A stretch of 64,000 nt of DNA, taken from positions 1 through 64,000 of the forward strand of contig JASJBE010000007.1 of the NCBI GenBank assembly GCA_030066655.1, written 5' to 3'. The position numbers and the translations under genes are program-made. Of this stretch, positions 27,141 to 34,862 are shown in pieces; within the stretch, counting starts at the first letter, position 1; each line of letters begins with the position of its first letter. The DNA is from Woeseiaceae bacterium (GTDB lineage Bacteria > Pseudomonadota > Gammaproteobacteria > Steroidobacterales > Woeseiaceae). The notes under the pieces were generated by a model, which ran no database searches, had not been told where the DNA came from, and was given only the letters and a program-made list of their open reading frames with translations.

Positions 27141-28655
27141 TCAGGTCGCCAGCTTTTCGAGCATGGTCAGCGCCTCATCCTGCATCATTGGAAACTGCGG
27201 ATGCAGTACGTTGCGCGTCGCGGTTCGCGTAATCAGATCAACGGCTTTGTCCGTGTTGCCGAGTTCTGCCTCTGCAACGCCGCGCCAGTAGACGACGGCC
27301 GGATTGAACTGGTTGGCTTTGGACAGGTGCTTCGCGCCCAGTGCCATGTCGTCTTGTATCATCGCAAGAAAACCCTTTAACGCATGAATACGTCTTTTCT
27401 CGAAGGCGTTGCCCCGGGCTTCCGCGGCCGCGGTGTACTCGGCGGTCAGGTTGGCCGCTGTCTCGGTATCGTCGGCGACCATCGCGACGAGGGCCATCTT
27501 GTAGACGTGAGCTCTCTCCGCAGCGGCCTTCGCCGCGTCGTTGCTGTCCGATTGGTATCGATGGTCCAGTGCAAGGTCGAAATGCTCGGCAGCTCGCCCA
27601 GCGTCGCTTGCATGCACGTAGATGTCGCCCATGTACTCATGAATATTGCCGAGCGCCGCGTGGTTTCCTTCCTCGGTCGCGTTTGCGGCCATCGTCTCGC
27701 AGTTCCTGACGGCGGCCTCGTTGTCGCCGGCCATGATGTTAACGGTGGCTATGCGGAACAACGCCCCCTGTCGTTCGCTGAAGTTCCTGGCAATCGACAA
27801 CATCTGCTGAGCGGTAGCCATTGCCGCATCGCTCTTGCCCTGCAGAGACTGGGCAATAAGGATGCCCGTGTACGCTGACGGGAAGTTCGGTTCGATCGCG
27901 ATCGCCTTGCGATAGTTCTTTATGGCCCCGGTCAAGTCGCCCTGCTCGAGCAGCAGCTCCGCATAGGAGTCCAGCGGGTTCGCCTCGTTCGGCAGTGCCT
28001 CGACATAACTTTCGAACGCACCAGCGGCCGCCTCCAGATTATCTATCGAGCGAAACGCGTATCCCATCGCGTTATACGCGGGCGCGAACTTTGGATCCGC
28101 GGCAACGGCACGATTGTATTGTTCGATGGCCAGTTCAAAGTCCTGCTGACCGTTGAAGAAATTGCCGTAACGGAACAGGGAGCGCGGGTCATTGGGAAAC
28201 TTCCCGACCAGCTCCTCGAGTATCTCTTCCTGGAGCCCTGGATCGTTCGCCGCCTGGGCAAGCGCAGACTGGATCCAGAGTTGTTCCCCTTCGGTAACCT
28301 TGTCGGCGGTGTGTTCGGCTCGTTCAAGGGCGGCGAAGTACTCGCTGTTCGTGAGCGCCGTGAAGGCTACCATCAGGTGGCCCATCGCAAACTCGGGATC
28401 CGCTTCGACGGCGGCCTTGAACGCTGCGTTGGCGTCGGTGAAGTGAAGACCATCGAGCAGTTTCTGCCCCGATCTGTAGCGGGAGAGCGCCTCTTCGGAG
28501 CCCGTCGTTATCGCGATGGTCGTGTGTTGGCTGTCCTTTGCCGCCGGGTCGCCGGCGTGCTCAGCTTGTCTGGCCTGTTCGGTGCCCTGGCCACAGGCAG
28601 TGAGCATCAAGATGCTGGCGATCAGGAGTCCTCGTAGTGAAAGAACGTATCTCAT
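27141..28655 (-). CDS. TPR-repeat lipoprotein
   Basis: A 504-aa protein with GGGGGA upstream of its ATG and a lipobox MLTAC at about residue 21. Most of the mature chain is tetratricopeptide repeats, for example the segments with FRYGNFFNGQQDFELAIEQ (about 165), AYNAMGYAFRS (about 200) and YAELLLEQGDLTGAIKNYR (about 237), giving roughly nine helical hairpins. TPR lipoproteins act as scaffolds for protein complexes in the periplasm; some companions are secreted peptidases or protein kinases. No partner is linked here, so its role is open. Confidence 0.85.
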   Translation of the reverse strand: MRYVLSLRGLLIASILMLTACGQGTEQARQAEHAGDPAAKDSQHTTIAITTGSEEALSRYRSGQKLLDGLHFTDANAAFKAAVEADPEFAMGHLMVAFTALTNSEYFAALERAEHTADKVTEGEQLWIQSALAQAANDPGLQEEILEELVGKFPNDPRSLFRYGNFFNGQQDFELAIEQYNRAVAADPKFAPAYNAMGYAFRSIDNLEAAAGAFESYVEALPNEANPLDSYAELLLEQGDLTGAIKNYRKAIAIEPNFPSAYTGILIAQSLQGKSDAAMATAQQMLSIARNFSERQGALFRIATVNIMAGDNEAAVRNCETMAANATEEGNHAALGNIHEYMGDIYVHASDAGRAAEHFDLALDHRYQSDSNDAAKAAAERAHVYKMALVAMVADDTETAANLTAEYTAAAEARGNAFEKRRIHALKGFLAMIQDDMALGAKHLSKANQFNPAVVYWRGVAEAELGNTDKAVDLITRTATRNVLHPQFPMMQDEALTMLEKLAT

Positions 28656-28851
28656 GTTCTTATCCCCCGATCTTTTTGTTTGAGGTAACCCAGCAGTGTA
28701 CGCCTGTTGGGTCCGGAATTGAATCTGACTTGGCGCTTCATTCCTCTGTAAAACAGGTACTTACGCGGCGCTGAACCCGTTCAACGCTGGATTGGAGCGG
28801 CCAGATAGCCGGTTTGATCCGCCGACCCTGAGTCTGTCGTATTAATTACCG

Positions 28852-28886
28852 TTGACTTCGTACGAAAGACTTCGTAGATTAAGGCC
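28852..28886 (+). promoter_or_regulatory. Leaderless promoter with palindromic operator candidate for blaI-like gene
   Basis: TTGACT (28852-28857), 17 bp, TAGATT (28875-28880). The expected transcription start falls on the A of the ATG at 28887, and no Shine-Dalgarno is present, so the mRNA is probably leaderless. The palindrome TTCGTACGAA (28857-28866) lies between the hexamers, and GACTTCGTA is directly repeated at 28854 and 28868. Both are candidate repressor contacts, and binding there would block the promoter. Confidence 0.6.
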
Positions 28887-29270
28887 ATGGTGCAGAAAGA
28901 CATACCGACCGCGACGGAGCTCGCGATTCTCCAGATTCTCTGGGCGTATGGTCCCCTGACGGTTAGGGAGGTTCATGAGCAGCTTTCCGCGACTGAGAGC
29001 CTGGGATACACAAGCGTCCTGAAGATGCTCCAGGTCATGCACAAGAAGGGGCTGGTAAAGCGCAACGAGGAGCATCGCAGTCACGTCTACCGTTCCGCGC
29101 GGCCCGCAGAGCAGACGCAACGAGGGCTTGTAAGAAACCTCGTGGACAGCGCGTTTGCCGGTTCGGCGTCCGATCTCGTCGTTCGCGCCCTGTCCTCGAA
29201 GAAGCTCTCGAAGGAAGAGGTCGAGAAGATCCGACGGCTGATTGAGGAAAAGGCGCAGGAGAGTGATTGA
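28887..29270 (+). CDS. BlaI/MecI/CopY-family transcriptional repressor
   Basis: A 127-aa winged-helix repressor (Penicillinase_R, PF03965). The helix-turn-helix spans about residues 8-60 (ATELAILQILWAYGPLTVREV; YTSVLKMLQVMHKKGLV) and the dimerisation helices follow to the end. In the BlaI family the repressor is cut by the BlaR1/MecR1 protease after wall damage. Here the downstream M56 gene overlaps by 8 bp, the classic operon order. The region between helices three and four could hold a cleavage site but none can be assigned. An autoregulatory operator overlaps the promoter. Confidence 0.93.
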   Translation: MVQKDIPTATELAILQILWAYGPLTVREVHEQLSATESLGYTSVLKMLQVMHKKGLVKRNEEHRSHVYRSARPAEQTQRGLVRNLVDSAFAGSASDLVVRALSSKKLSKEEVEKIRRLIEEKAQESD

Positions 29271-31119
29271 CGGTATTCCGACGCTCAGTGCGGCGCTCTT
29301 CCACGCGATTCTGCACAGCATCTGGCAGGGCTGCATTTTGGCGATCGCCTTCGCCGTCGTGTCGCCCCGATTGCGATCCTCGCATTCGCGCTACTTGCTG
29401 GCAATGTCACTGTTCCTGACAGCGCCAATCGCGTTCGTCGCGACTTTTATCCACGCACTGTCCCAGCTAGCGACTGTCGCCCAGCCGGTAAGCATGTCTG
29501 CCGGCCCACCGCTAGCGACGGTTTTCGCATCTGCATGGTGTATCGGCGCGATCTTCGTCGGGGGTCGTTTCTTCTTCGGCTGGATCTGGCTGCGTCTCGT
29601 CATCATTCGGCGATCGACCGCCGTACCGGCGTCGATTGAGCGACTTTTCGCTGCGACAAAAGAGGCTGTCGGCGTCTCGTGTCGAATCGGCCTGCGGGCG
29701 TCAAATTCAATCGTGTCACCAATGGCTACCGGGGTCATCAAGCCGATTGTGGTCTTACCCGCGTCAATGCTGAGCGGTACTCCACCAAACGTACTGACGG
29801 CTGTGTTCGTCCACGAGTTACTGCATCTAAGGCGCTTCGACCACATCGCCGTCTTCGTCCAGGCGGTGGGCGAAACACTGCTCTTCTACCACCCCGCCGT
29901 GCACTGGTTGTCTGCCGAATCAAGGCGCGCACGTGAATACCGATGTGACGATGAATCCATTCGCCACCTCGGCGACCGATATGACTATGCGAGAGCGTTG
30001 CTCTCGATAGAGGAATCTGCTGGTGACCGAATGGCACCGGCCCTGATGATGAACGGAGGCGAATTCATGAACCGAGTCGAACGAATCCTGGGTGGCGATA
30101 CGCGCAGCTCCAGTGCCCGGCCCCATTTTTCCGGCATGCTGGTCTTCGCTTGCGCCGCGCTGCTGACGTATTCGATGAGTTTTGGCAATGACGCGCGGAG
30201 GGATGGCATCGACGCCCACGCACAGCACACACTCACCATCTCCTGGCTGCCGCCGTCAGTGACGCAATGGCAGGGCATGATCGAGGGCGCAGCGGAGCGC
30301 CACAACGTGTCCGCGGACGTACTCGCGCTGATGCTGTTGGTCGAATCGCATGGCGAAGCGCTGGCGACGAGCTCCGGTGGTGCACGCGGTCTGATGCAGG
30401 TCATGCCGAAGACCGGAATGGCCATCGCCGAAGAGCGGGGGATAGCAGGCTTTGACACCGCACAGCTGTTTGATCCGGCGACCAACATCGATTTCGGTGC
30501 CTGGTACCTGGCGCAAATGATGGAGCGTTTTTCCGACCAACCGGGGCGTCTACACGAGCTCGCGATATCGGCCTATAACGCGGGCCCCGGACACGTCTCC
30601 GCGTATCTTTCCGGCACCACGTCGCTTCCCGACGAAACGGTCGGCTACAAGAACATGTTGCTGTCGATGCTCTCCGAAGCGGACAAGGACCGCTCTCTCG
30701 TACTCGAAGGCCGCAAAGCCGAATTGCGTGAACGTCTGTCCGACCTGATTGCGCCAGTCGAGGGACGCGTGTCGTCGAGGTTCGGTGACCAACACGGATC
30801 AAAGGCCGCACATAGGGGCGTCGACATCGTCGCTCCGCTCGGGGCCCCCGTCGTGGCGCCCGTCGGTGGTCATGTGCGATCGGTGGGTGTTGACGACAAG
30901 CGTGGCAAGTTCGTCACGGTTGCGCACCTGTACGGCGTTGAATCGCACTATTACCACCTCAGTGAGGTGTCGGTGAACGCCGGTGACCCGGTAAAGAGTG
31001 GTGAAACCCTGGGCGCCGTCGGCAACAGCGGTGCAAGCAGCGGACCGCACCTGCATTTCGAAATGCGTGAGTTCGGTCAGCCCGTTTCACCTGCGCTGTA
31101 CGGGCTCGTGCTTGAATAG
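29263..31119 (+). CDS. BlaR1-like M56 metalloprotease fused to lytic transglycosylase and M23 peptidase domains
   Basis: A 618-aa protein from GTG 29263 (GAGGAAAAGG upstream), overlapping the repressor stop; a TTG at 29242 is the alternative start. Residues about 1-290 are a BlaR1/MecR1-type M56 membrane protease with zinc motif HELLH (184-188) and RCDDES, and a further TM at about 292-308. The periplasmic part carries a lytic transglycosylase domain (about 340-455: catalytic Glu361 in LLVESHG, then GGARGLMQVMP, AYNAGPG) and a LytM/M23 endopeptidase (about 500-605: HRGVDI at 517, HLHFEM at 596). The penicillin-binding sensor of BlaR1 is absent. It probably senses and cuts peptidoglycan and controls the partner repressor, which is inference. 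Confidence 0.9.
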   Translation: MIDGIPTLSAALFHAILHSIWQGCILAIAFAVVSPRLRSSHSRYLLAMSLFLTAPIAFVATFIHALSQLATVAQPVSMSAGPPLATVFASAWCIGAIFVGGRFFFGWIWLRLVIIRRSTAVPASIERLFAATKEAVGVSCRIGLRASNSIVSPMATGVIKPIVVLPASMLSGTPPNVLTAVFVHELLHLRRFDHIAVFVQAVGETLLFYHPAVHWLSAESRRAREYRCDDESIRHLGDRYDYARALLSIEESAGDRMAPALMMNGGEFMNRVERILGGDTRSSSARPHFSGMLVFACAALLTYSMSFGNDARRDGIDAHAQHTLTISWLPPSVTQWQGMIEGAAERHNVSADVLALMLLVESHGEALATSSGGARGLMQVMPKTGMAIAEERGIAGFDTAQLFDPATNIDFGAWYLAQMMERFSDQPGRLHELAISAYNAGPGHVSAYLSGTTSLPDETVGYKNMLLSMLSEADKDRSLVLEGRKAELRERLSDLIAPVEGRVSSRFGDQHGSKAAHRGVDIVAPLGAPVVAPVGGHVRSVGVDDKRGKFVTVAHLYGVESHYYHLSEVSVNAGDPVKSGETLGAVGNSGASSGPHLHFEMREFGQPVSPALYGLVLE

Positions 31120-31336
31120 CCGCCCCAGCCTCGCGGCGCGACGTCAGATGCTCTGCTCGGGCCGGAAAAGCGCGGGCACAAAGGATATAGCGCCGTCTCT
31201 GATGCGGTTTCCGCAGCGCTGGCAGCTCGCCAATCAAAAATATTGCTTCGAGTGCATCCAATCAGCCTTCAGTGGCGAATACAGGTACAAGCCCGCAAAT
31301 TGCGGCCTGACAAATCCCCACTGAAGGACCCCGAAA

Positions 31337-32128
31337 ATGAAAACACTGAAGAATATCTGGCTGGCGCTGGCCGCAATCAGCCTGTCAGCACCGGCACTGG
31401 CCGGACATGGTAGCGATAAGGACATCGTGGATACGGCAGCCGATGCCGGCACGTTCAACACGCTGATCGCCGCAGCGAAGGCAGCCGGCCTCGCTGGCGC
31501 ACTGAAGGGCGACGGTCCGCTGACCGTATTCGCTCCGACCGACGATGCGTTTAGCGCGCTGCCCGCCGGCACCATCGAGACGCTCCTAAAGCCCGAAAAC
31601 AAGGACCAGCTGGCAACGATCCTGAAGTATCACGTCGTCGCCGGTAACCTCGGCTCCGAAGTGCTGGCCGATGGCGCTCGCCTCGACACGCTGGCCGGTA
31701 TCGATGCCGTGATCAGCCAGACCGAAGGCGGCTTCAACATCGAGAACGCACGTATCGTCGCGACCGACATCGACGCAAGCAACGGTGTCGTGCACGTCAT
31801 CGACCGTGTGATCCTGCCGCCGCAGCAGATGTCCCGGGCCGATTCCGCAAAGGCGATCGAGCGTGCCATCGACCGCGGTGTGCCGATGTTCAACCACGGC
31901 AACCCGGCGGGCACCGCGGCGATCTACAAGTCCGTATCGGAGCAGCTGATTCGCTCCGGTGGCTTGAATGCTGAAGAGCGTGCACGCCTCGAGATGGGCC
32001 TCGTCGAAGCGGCAGAGGCCCGCAATGCCAATGCAAGCGCCTGGCAGCTGCGTTATGCACTCGACGACGTGAATGCATCACTGCACAACAACGGACGCAT
32101 GATGGTCCGCACGAGCATGAGTCGCTAG
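31337..32128 (+). CDS. Exported fasciclin-domain protein
   Basis: A 263-aa protein with a Sec signal ending ALAGHG (about residue 23). Residues about 28-163 are a complete fasciclin (FAS1) domain with TVFAPTDDAF (about 67) and the conserved tail NGVVHVIDRVILP (about 155). The rest is an alanine-rich helical extension without a recognised family. FAS1 domains mediate adhesion or bind cell-surface ligands. The ECF sigma and anti-sigma genes follow after an inverted repeat, the common arrangement in which fasciclin genes are sigma-factor targets. Confidence 0.9.
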   Translation: MKTLKNIWLALAAISLSAPALAGHGSDKDIVDTAADAGTFNTLIAAAKAAGLAGALKGDGPLTVFAPTDDAFSALPAGTIETLLKPENKDQLATILKYHVVAGNLGSEVLADGARLDTLAGIDAVISQTEGGFNIENARIVATDIDASNGVVHVIDRVILPPQQMSRADSAKAIERAIDRGVPMFNHGNPAGTAAIYKSVSEQLIRSGGLNAEERARLEMGLVEAAEARNANASAWQLRYALDDVNASLHNNGRMMVRTSMSR

Positions 32129-32136
32129 GCTGGCCC

Positions 32137-32298
32137 GAGCATCTCACCGATTTCGTGGGCTCTCGCTAGCCCGTTGTCTGCACGGGGAATTTTCCTCAAT
32201 CGGAAATACACCAGGGTATTCCGCTCAATCGGAAAACCCCTTGTGCAGACAACGTTCTGACCGATCTTACCCACGAATCGGCGAGATGTTCGAGCTAG
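32137..32298. repeat. Long nested imperfect inverted repeat
   Basis: About 160 bp forming an imperfect cruciform. The outer arms pair CATCTCACCGATTTCGTGGG (32140-32159) with the inverse of CCCACGAATCGGCGAGATG (32270-32288). The middle arms are CGTTGTCTGCAC (32172-32183) with GTGCAGACAACG (32243-32254), and the core is GGAAATAC / GTATTCC. The core also has a direct repeat CTCAATCGGAAA at 32195 and 32224. It lies between the fasciclin and sigma genes; it could be a terminator-like RNA structure, a MITE remnant or an operator. Confidence 0.8.
32231..32256 (+). promoter_or_regulatory. Putative ECF-type promoter of the sigma gene
   Basis: GGAAAA (32231-32236), 16 bp, CGTT (32253-32256) matches the general ECF pattern (GGAAC, 16-17 bp, CGTT). 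It sits in the right arm of the inverted repeat, about 85 bp before the sigma gene, so autoregulation is likely. Confidence 0.5.
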
Positions 32299-32343
32299 AA
32301 TGCACCGGGCCGGCAACGGCCCGAACCTACTCGAGCGAATAAC

Positions 32344-32901
32344 GTGTCTCAAACTCTTCTCGAACGCATCGCAGGCGGCGACCGTAAAGCGGTCGCCGAC
32401 TGCATCGACACCTACAGCGGACTCGTCTGGTCTCTGGCCCGGCGATTTCTCGCGAACGATGCCGATGCGGAGGAGGCCGTGCAGGAAATCTTCATGGAGA
32501 TCTGGTCGACGGCCGGGCGCTTCGACGCAGCCGTCGCCGGCGAGGCGACGTTCATCTCGATGATTGCGCGCCGCCGGCTGATCGATCGTCGACGCAAGCT
32601 GGATCGGGAGCCGGCAAGCGAACCCATCGACGAGGTGCAGCACGCGCTTTCCGATGACGGGGAGAAGGTTCTCGAAGCATCCGCCGAGACGCAGCGCGTC
32701 GTTGACGTGATCCGGACGCTGAAACCGGAGCAGCAGGAAGTCATCCGCTTGTCGTCCTGGCTCGGCATGAGTCACGGCGCGATCGCCCGCGAGACAGGGA
32801 TACCGCTAGGGACGGTAAAGAGCTACATGAAACGGGGATTAAACACGATTCGCAAGACACTCGGTGAGACCGAGCCGTCTGCGGACAAGGCAATACGATG
32901 A
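32344..32901 (+). CDS. ECF RNA polymerase sigma factor
   Basis: A 185-aa ECF sigma-70 factor starting at GTG 32344. Region 2 (about residues 15-85) contains YSGLVWSLARRFLANDADAEE and AVQEIFMEIW; region 4 (about 118-170) contains LKPEQQEVIRLSSWLGMSHGAIA and GTVKSYMKRGL, the recognition helix. It overlaps the anti-sigma gene by ATGA, so the pair is translationally coupled. It most likely reads the GGAAAA/CGTT promoter in its own leader and controls the fasciclin gene and distant targets. Confidence 0.93.
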   Translation: MSQTLLERIAGGDRKAVADCIDTYSGLVWSLARRFLANDADAEEAVQEIFMEIWSTAGRFDAAVAGEATFISMIARRRLIDRRRKLDREPASEPIDEVQHALSDDGEKVLEASAETQRVVDVIRTLKPEQQEVIRLSSWLGMSHGAIARETGIPLGTVKSYMKRGLNTIRKTLGETEPSADKAIR

Positions 32902-33662
32902 ACGATATACATCCAGACATCGTCGATCTGCTGGTTCTGAGGGCCACAGAGGGGATAAGCGACGAGCAACAGGCCGAACTCGACGCCCTGCTTGAGCAGC
33001 ACGGTCTCGAGGATACGCTCGAACTCGATCTCGCAGCAGCGGCCGCCGCCAACGCGTTTGCGCTGCAGGACACCCGGGATCCCGCCGAGGCGCCCGAGCA
33101 CCTGCGTGCAAAACTGAGCAGCGATGCCGATGCCTATTTCGGCCGAACGGGTAGCAACGTCGTTCAATTCTCAGGGCGGCCCGTCTCGAACTACCTGGGC
33201 TGGGCGGCAGCGGCGATGCTCGCGATTGCGCTGCTGTTCACCTACGACACGGGAACGGAGGACCCCATGAGTCCCGCGGAGGCCAGGGAGTGGATGCTGG
33301 CCAACGTGGACGGCACCGACGTTATCCCATGGGCAGTGCCGGACGACCCGGCCTACGCGCAGGTCGACGGCAACGTCGTCTGGAATGACGATCGGCAGGA
33401 AGGTTACATGCTGCTGACGAATATGCCGGCCAACGATCCGGCGACGTCGCAGTACCAGCTGTGGATCGTCGACCCGGATCGGGACGCCAACCCGGTGGAC
33501 GGTGGTGTGTTCGACATCCCGCCGGGCGCAGACCGGGTGGTCGTGCCAATCGACGTCAAACTGGCCGTGTCACGCCCGGTGGCCTTCGCCATCACCCGTG
33601 AGCAGCCGGGCGGCGTCGTCGTCTCGGAAGGCCCGCTGCTGGTAGTCGCCAGCGCAAGCTGA
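32898..33662 (+). CDS. RskA-like membrane anti-sigma factor
   Basis: A 254-aa protein with one TM (about 100-116, LGWAAAAMLAIALLF). The cytoplasmic N-terminus (about 1-95) should bind the sigma factor. The periplasmic part (about 118-250) is an RskA C-terminal (PF10099) beta domain with YMLLTNMPANDPATSQYQLWIVD and GGVFDIPPG. The zinc-binding HxxxCxxC of ZAS anti-sigmas is absent, so it is not a redox ZAS type. It probably senses an envelope signal and releases the sigma factor by regulated proteolysis, which is family knowledge. Confidence 0.87.
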   Translation: MNDIHPDIVDLLVLRATEGISDEQQAELDALLEQHGLEDTLELDLAAAAAANAFALQDTRDPAEAPEHLRAKLSSDADAYFGRTGSNVVQFSGRPVSNYLGWAAAAMLAIALLFTYDTGTEDPMSPAEAREWMLANVDGTDVIPWAVPDDPAYAQVDGNVVWNDDRQEGYMLLTNMPANDPATSQYQLWIVDPDRDANPVDGGVFDIPPGADRVVVPIDVKLAVSRPVAFAITREQPGGVVVSEGPLLVVASAS

Positions 33663-33812
33663 GCGTCGCCGGGACAAGTTCGACGTCCGATACCAAGGCC
33701 GGAAGCCCTTGGTTGCTGGCCCAGCCGTAACAAATTGTCACTGCGGGACCCTCATAACGGACTGTTATCAAAGTAGTTTCTATACTTGCTCGATAACTGT
33801 TCGGAAGTTCCC

Positions 33813-34862
33813 ATGTTTCGTATCCTGACTTTGCCCGCCATCGGCGCGGCGCTGCTTCTGTCGGCCTGCTCCAAGGAGGCGCCCGAGCGTCGTTCCTTCG
33901 AGCAGCGAGCCGTTCCGGTCGTCACAGAATCGCTGCGCTTCGAACGTGCCCGGACTCGCATTGAAGCCGTCGGCACGGCGCGCGCCAAACTGTCGGCTGA
34001 GATCTACCCGGCCACGTCCGGGGAAGTGGTCGCGGTCAACTTCGAGCCCGGCCAGTACGTCAGCAAGGGCGACGTCCTTGTCGAACTCGACGCTCGCGAG
34101 GCGAACCTCGCCGTTCGCCTGGCCAGCATCCAGCTCGAGGACGCGACCCGGTTGTATGAGCGCTACTCTCGTTCGGCCAACAGCGGTGCCGTATTGCCAA
34201 CAACGCTGGATGCGGCAAGGACCGCAATGGAAGCGGCTCGGGTCGCGCTGGAGAGCGCCGAGATCGATCTCGACTACCAGACCATCGAAGCGGTATTCGA
34301 CGGACATGTCGGTGCGACCGAGGTCGACCCGGGCGACCGGATTGGACCGAACACGCTGATCACAACGCTCGACGATCGCAGCTCGCTGCTGATGAGTTTC
34401 GACATTCCTGAGGCGTTCGTCGGTGAGCTTACGCCCGGCGACACCGTCAGCCTCGAGACCTGGAGCCGGTCCGCCGCGGCCATCGACGGTGAGATCGTCG
34501 ACATCGGCAGCCGTATCGATCCGCAGAATCGCACGTTCGAAGCGCGCGCCAGGGTGCAGAATGCCGACGATCGGCTACGGCCCGGCATGAGCTTCCGCGT
34601 GACCATCGACGTTGAGGGCGAGCGCTACGCCGTCGTCTCGGAGATCGCGCTGCAGTGGGGCGCCGAAGGTGCGTTCGTCTGGTCCATCGTCGACGGCGCC
34701 GCTGTTCGCATCCCGGTCGAGGTCATCCAGCGCCGCGAGGGCCGCGTGCTAATTGACGGCGACCTCGCCGAGAACGCGTCGGTCGTTGTCGAGGGCACAC
34801 AGAGCATGCGTGACGGCGTGCCCGTAAAGCTGCAGCCCGGGCGCCTGGCTTATGTCCGATAA
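33813..34862 (+). CDS. RND efflux periplasmic adaptor lipoprotein (second system)
   Basis: The best start is ATG 33813 with CGGAAG upstream (349 aa); the ORF can be extended to 33786. The lipobox LLLSAC ends near residue 18. The chain has the adaptor layout: barrel-sandwich halves at AEIYPATSGEVVAVNFEPGQYV (about 62) and VDPGDRIGPN (about 172), a short helical hairpin between, then the beta-barrel (FDIPEAFVGEL). It overlaps the following RND pump by 11 bp. No channel gene is linked, so it may share the fusion channel at 10.3 kb or another TolC. Confidence 0.92.
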   Translation: MFRILTLPAIGAALLLSACSKEAPERRSFEQRAVPVVTESLRFERARTRIEAVGTARAKLSAEIYPATSGEVVAVNFEPGQYVSKGDVLVELDAREANLAVRLASIQLEDATRLYERYSRSANSGAVLPTTLDAARTAMEAARVALESAEIDLDYQTIEAVFDGHVGATEVDPGDRIGPNTLITTLDDRSSLLMSFDIPEAFVGELTPGDTVSLETWSRSAAAIDGEIVDIGSRIDPQNRTFEARARVQNADDRLRPGMSFRVTIDVEGERYAVVSEIALQWGAEGAFVWSIVDGAAVRIPVEVIQRREGRVLIDGDLAENASVVVEGTQSMRDGVPVKLQPGRLAYVR

